A stretch of 15,967 nucleotides of DNA from Thiomonas sp. (lineage in GTDB: Bacteria; Pseudomonadota; Gammaproteobacteria; Burkholderiales; Burkholderiaceae_C): contig DAIDHU010000513.1 of NCBI GenBank assembly GCA_027451915.1, positions 1 to 15,967 on the forward strand, written 5' to 3'. Within the stretch, counting starts at the first letter, position 1. Each line of letters starts with the position of its first letter. This document shows positions 13,641-15,967 of this stretch, one piece after another. The translations under genes and the position numbers were made by a program. The notes beneath the pieces were generated by a model. It worked only from the letters and a program-made list of their open reading frames with translations. It did not search any database and had not been told where the DNA came from.

Positions 13641-14927
13641 CTATTGCTGCACCACGGTGTAGTCGCGCAGGCCCAGGCGGGCCAGGTTGTCACGCAGTGC
13701 CTGGTCTTGCGCGTTGCGGGGCAGCGGGCCGATCTGCACCTTGTACCAGGTGCGCCCGCGGACGTAGCCCGGAACCACCTCCACCGGGCCCAGGCCGGCT
13801 CGCTCCAGGCGCCGAGCCTCCTGGCGCGCGTTGGCCTCGATGGTGAAGGCTCCCGTCTGCACGTAGGGCTGTGGCGCGCCCGAGGGCATCGGCGCACGCG
13901 CCTGTTCGGCGGCCGGCAGGGCTTCGCCCAGGGGCGAGGAGGCGACCGTCGATCGCGGCGCGGCGATGACCGACGCGGAGACGCTCGGCGCCGAGGCGCT
14001 GGCCTGCGCGGCCGGCGGCGTCGCCGGGTACGCCGCTCCGGGCGGCGAGGGCGCGGAGCCAGCCGTGGCCGACGCGATCAGCGACGCCAGGGCATCACTG
14101 GCGGGCGGCGCGGGCGGCGCGGAGGAGCCCGGCCCGGCGGGGGACGTGGAGGCGGGCGGCGCCTGCGAGGCCTGCGCCTGCAAGGGCCCGAGCTTGGTCA
14201 CCTGGATGGGCTGGCCGGTGTCGGGCTGGGTGCTCGAGCCCGCGAGCTCGAGCGCCTGCGCCGGCGGCGTCAGCGGCGTGGGGGCGAAGGTCTCGGCGGC
14301 GCCCTGCGGGCCAGCCTGCGCGGAGGCCGGTGCAGGCGGCGCCCCGTTGTCCGATGGGTTCGACTGCAGGACTCCGGGCGCCAGGGCGACGATGCGTACC
14401 GGTGCCGTTCCGCTGGAGGTCATCCCGAGGGCCTTGGCCGCGCCGTAGGACAAGTCCATGACCCGGCTGTCGACGAAGGGGCCGCGGTCATCGACCAGCA
14501 CCAGCACGCTGCGCCCGTTGCGCAGGCTGGTCACCTCCACGCAGGTGGGAAGGGGCAGCACGCGGCTTGCCGCCGTGAAGGCGCGAGGGTTGAAGTAGGT
14601 GCCCATGGCCGTGGTCCTGCCCGACTCCCAGCCATACCAGGAGGCCGTGCCGTCCACCTCGTAGCCGGCGGCGCTGCGCAGGGGCTCATAGGTGCGGCCG
14701 AGCACCCTGTAGTCGCGGTTGTAGCCCGCGTGCAGGTTGGGGGCCGGGGCGTAGCAGCTGCTGGCTACGTTCACCGGCACCTGCATGCCGGCGCCCGAGC
14801 GCTGCGTCGGGCTGCTCGCGCAACCCGCCAGGGCCAGCGCGGCGGCCAGCGGCGTCAGGCAGGCGCGCATGCTGCCACGGCGCTTGCGTGGCGGGCGGGC
14901 GAGGCGGGCGGGCTGGAGCGTGGACAT
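13641..14927 (-). CDS. rlpA: Septal-ring lytic transglycosylase RlpA family lipoprotein with C-terminal SPOR domain
   Basis: The 428-residue protein has a lipobox LAGC (C36), a double-psi beta-barrel domain at about 88-182 (GTASWYG ... VDDRGPFVDSRVMDLSYGAAKALG), and a Pro/Ala/Ser-rich linker (about 190-345). A SPOR domain forms its C-terminus (YVQTGAFTIEANARQEARRL ... WYKVQIGPLP). RlpA proteins are outer-membrane lipoproteins at the division site that bind, and in Pseudomonas cleave, denuded glycans. The Asp of DRGPF (D147) is present. The usual Glu of TA-x-GE is T110, and the usual His of TAAH is S121, so enzyme activity is doubtful. A start at 14870 (MRACLTPLAAALALAGC) would give a more compact lipoprotein signal. 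It is convergent with the psiF-like gene, 42 bases apart. Confidence 0.93.
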   Translation of the reverse strand: MSTLQPARLARPPRKRRGSMRACLTPLAAALALAGCASSPTQRSGAGMQVPVNVASSCYAPAPNLHAGYNRDYRVLGRTYEPLRSAAGYEVDGTASWYGWESGRTTAMGTYFNPRAFTAASRVLPLPTCVEVTSLRNGRSVLVLVDDRGPFVDSRVMDLSYGAAKALGMTSSGTAPVRIVALAPGVLQSNPSDNGAPPAPASAQAGPQGAAETFAPTPLTPPAQALELAGSSTQPDTGQPIQVTKLGPLQAQASQAPPASTSPAGPGSSAPPAPPASDALASLIASATAGSAPSPPGAAYPATPPAAQASASAPSVSASVIAAPRSTVASSPLGEALPAAEQARAPMPSGAPQPYVQTGAFTIEANARQEARRLERAGLGPVEVVPGYVRGRTWYKVQIGPLPRNAQDQALRDNLARLGLRDYTVVQQ

Positions 14928-15237
14928 CGGCGAAGCGGAGCTGGGGCATCGGCGTGATGCTACACAGCCCGCGCGGCGGCGCCCAGGCCGGCAACCGCGT
15001 GTCCAGCACTGCCGCGCACCCCGCGCTTCGGGTCGCACAGCGGCCGAATCCGGGCGCCATGCGGGTGAGGCAGGCCTCGGGCAAGGCGCATTTGACGCCC
15101 GGCAAATGCCTGCCCACCGGGCGTGCAAGCCCCAGCGCAAGCCCCGGCAATCGCGCGGCAAACACCAGCGCCTCAGGCGCCTCGAGGCGGCGCGCGGACA
15201 GCGGTGGCGAGCCTTGCCCCGCGGCGCCTGGCGCACG
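14928..15237. other. Gene-free region between rlpA and the atp operon terminator
   Basis: No open frame here has a ribosome site or a recognisable protein; the one long minus frame starts inside the terminator and shadows rlpA. The region should carry the rlpA promoter. TAGCAT with an upstream TG on the minus strand (near 14957-14962) is the best -10-like element, but no -35 fits. A hairpin at 15079-15115 and two copies of GCAAGCCCC about 12 bases apart (near 15125-15146) are the only structured parts seen. Confidence 0.6.
15079..15115. repeat. Stem-loop in the rlpA upstream region
   Basis: GCATTTG (15088-15094) and CAAATGC (15103-15109) form a perfect 7-bp stem with an 8-base loop. It is enclosed by GGGCA (15079-15083) and TGCCC (15111-15115). 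The AT-containing stem stands out in GC-rich DNA. It may be an operator or an RNA structure; no function is known. Confidence 0.35.
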
Positions 15238-15267
15238 AAAAAAAAGCCACACCGTCCGGTGTGGCTT
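15238..15267 (-). terminator. Intrinsic terminator of the atp operon
   Basis: On the minus strand AAGCCACACC-GGAC-GGTGTGGCTT is a perfect 10-bp stem with a 4-base loop, running into a total of eight T residues. It lies 45 bases after the atpC stop codon, so atpC is the last gene of its operon. This is the clearest regulatory structure in the window. Confidence 0.95.
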
Positions 15268-15312
15268 CGCGGCAGGGGCGCCGCGCGTACGCGGCGTTTT
15301 CCCCCGGCGGTC

Positions 15313-15741
15313 TCAGTGCACGCGACCGCGCAGGCGCCGGATCGCCGCCAGCTGGGCGGCCAGCATGGCCAGTTCGCCCTCGACCACGGCGATGTCCTGC
15401 GTGTCCTTGGCGTGGACGCGGTTCTCCTCGGCCTGCTTGAGCGCCTCCTGGGCCTTGGCCTCGTCCAGATCCTTGCCGCGGATGGCGGTGTCGGCCAGCA
15501 CGGTCACATGCCCCGGCTGCACCTCGAGCACGCCGCCGGCCACGAACACGAAGTCTTCCTCGTTGCTCGCGCCGTCGGGACGCTCGATGCGCACCGCGCC
15601 GGGCTTGATGCGGGTGATCAGCGGGGTATGCCCGGCGAGGATGCCGAGCTCGCCGGCCTCGCCAGGAAGCGCGACGAATCGAGCTTCACCGGAATAGATC
15701 AGCTCTTCGGCACTGACCACATCGATATGAAAGGTTTTCAT
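15313..15741 (-). CDS. atpC: ATP synthase F1 epsilon subunit
   Basis: The epsilon subunit is part of the F1 central stalk. It links gamma rotation to c-ring turning and can inhibit ATP hydrolysis. The 142-residue protein starts MKTFHIDVVSAEELIYSGEA. It has the N-terminal beta-sandwich (about 1-85; FVALPGEAGELGILAGHTPLIT is typical) and the C-terminal two-helix hairpin (about 90-140, rich in Glu, Ala and Lys). The start at 15741 is chosen over an in-frame ATG at 15777 because GGAG lies about 7 bases upstream and the N-terminus matches the family. It follows atpD by 61 bases and is closed by a strong terminator. Confidence 0.97.
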   Translation of the reverse strand: MKTFHIDVVSAEELIYSGEARFVALPGEAGELGILAGHTPLITRIKPGAVRIERPDGASNEEDFVFVAGGVLEVQPGHVTVLADTAIRGKDLDEAKAQEALKQAEENRVHAKDTQDIAVVEGELAMLAAQLAAIRRLRGRVH

Positions 15742-15802
15742 GACCACTCCGAAAGGCCGGAAACGGGCCGCGCGCACCTGGGCGCGGCCCCGCGAACCCT
15801 GC

Positions 15803-15967
15803 TCAGTTCAGTTTCTTCGCCTTTTCGAAGGCTTCGTCGATGGTTCCGACCATGTAGAAGGCCTGCTCCGGCAGCGCGTCGCAGTCGCCGTTGACGATCA
15901 TCTTGAAGCCGCGGATGGTTTCCTTCAGCGGCACGTACTTGCCGGGCGAGCCGGTGAACACCTCGGC
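15803..15967 (-). CDS. atpD: ATP synthase F1 beta subunit, C-terminal 54 residues
   Basis: Only the 3' end is in the window, ending with a TGA at 15805-15803. The visible residues begin AEVFTGSPGKYVPLKETIRG and end FEKAKKLN. This is the conserved C-terminal helical part of the catalytic beta subunit, including the ALPEQAFYMVG stretch. Nucleotide-binding motifs lie outside the window. The atpD-atpC order is the standard end of bacterial atp operons. Confidence 0.97.
   Translation of the reverse strand, partial: AEVFTGSPGKYVPLKETIRGFKMIVNGDCDALPEQAFYMVGTIDEAFEKAKKLN

Noticed and set aside
14686..15252. 188-codon minus-strand frame overlapping the start of rlpA
   Set aside because: It begins inside the atp terminator, has no ribosome site, and ends out of phase within rlpA. 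The translation shows no domain.
1..15967. Search for tRNA, rRNA, CRISPR arrays, insertion sequences, phage or defence genes
   Set aside because: No regularly spaced repeats, transposase or integrase motifs, or tRNA-like cloverleaf ends were seen. Nearly all sequence is explained by conserved housekeeping genes.

Overview
The window is GC-rich, gene-dense bacterial chromosome. It carries housekeeping genes in orders typical of Betaproteobacteria, most likely Burkholderiales: bamE-dapB-MotA/TolQ/ExbB beside fur, hpf-ptsN-hprK, lptA-lptB-rpoN, argS-SPOR protein-dsbA, and the end of an atp operon. A stand-alone RfaE2-type heptose-phosphate adenylyltransferase and a free-standing short HPF fit this group. 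I cannot name the genus. There is no sign of a plasmid, prophage, insertion sequence or CRISPR array.

Layout from left to right: the N-terminal part of a MotA/TolQ/ExbB channel gene (-), dapB (-) and bamE (-), then divergent fur (+). Next come hprK, ptsN and hpf (all -), a ClcB-type chloride channel gene (-), and rfaE2 (+), which is divergent from clcB and convergent with rpoN. Then follow rpoN, lptB, lptA, dsbA, a SPOR-domain (FtsN-like) protein gene and argS (all -). A small exported PsiF-repeat protein gene (+) precedes the lipoprotein gene rlpA (-). A 385-bp gene-free stretch ends in a strong intrinsic terminator, followed by atpC (-) and the last 54 codons of atpD (-). Only fur, rfaE2 and the psiF-like gene are on the plus strand.

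By function, most of the window builds or maintains the envelope. LptA/LptB export LPS, RfaE2 makes the heptose precursor of its core, and BamE belongs to the outer-membrane protein assembly machine. DsbA makes periplasmic disulfides, RlpA and the SPOR protein act at septal peptidoglycan, and DapB supplies diaminopimelate. A second theme is global regulation: sigma-54, EIIA-Ntr, HPr kinase/phosphorylase, ribosome hibernation factor and Fur. The usual rpoN-hpf-ptsN block is split by clcB and rfaE2, and hpf has its own AT-rich promoter region, including a sigma-54-like site.

No undescribed multi-gene system was found. The points most worth a second look are: two genes (rfaE2, lptA) sharing an ACAATGCGC motif exactly placed for leaderless transcription; a perfect 8-bp inverted repeat around an AT-rich island between clcB and rfaE2; an RlpA lacking two residues linked to lytic transglycosylase activity; a ClC protein lacking the internal proton glutamate; and nested stem-loops between fur and hprK.
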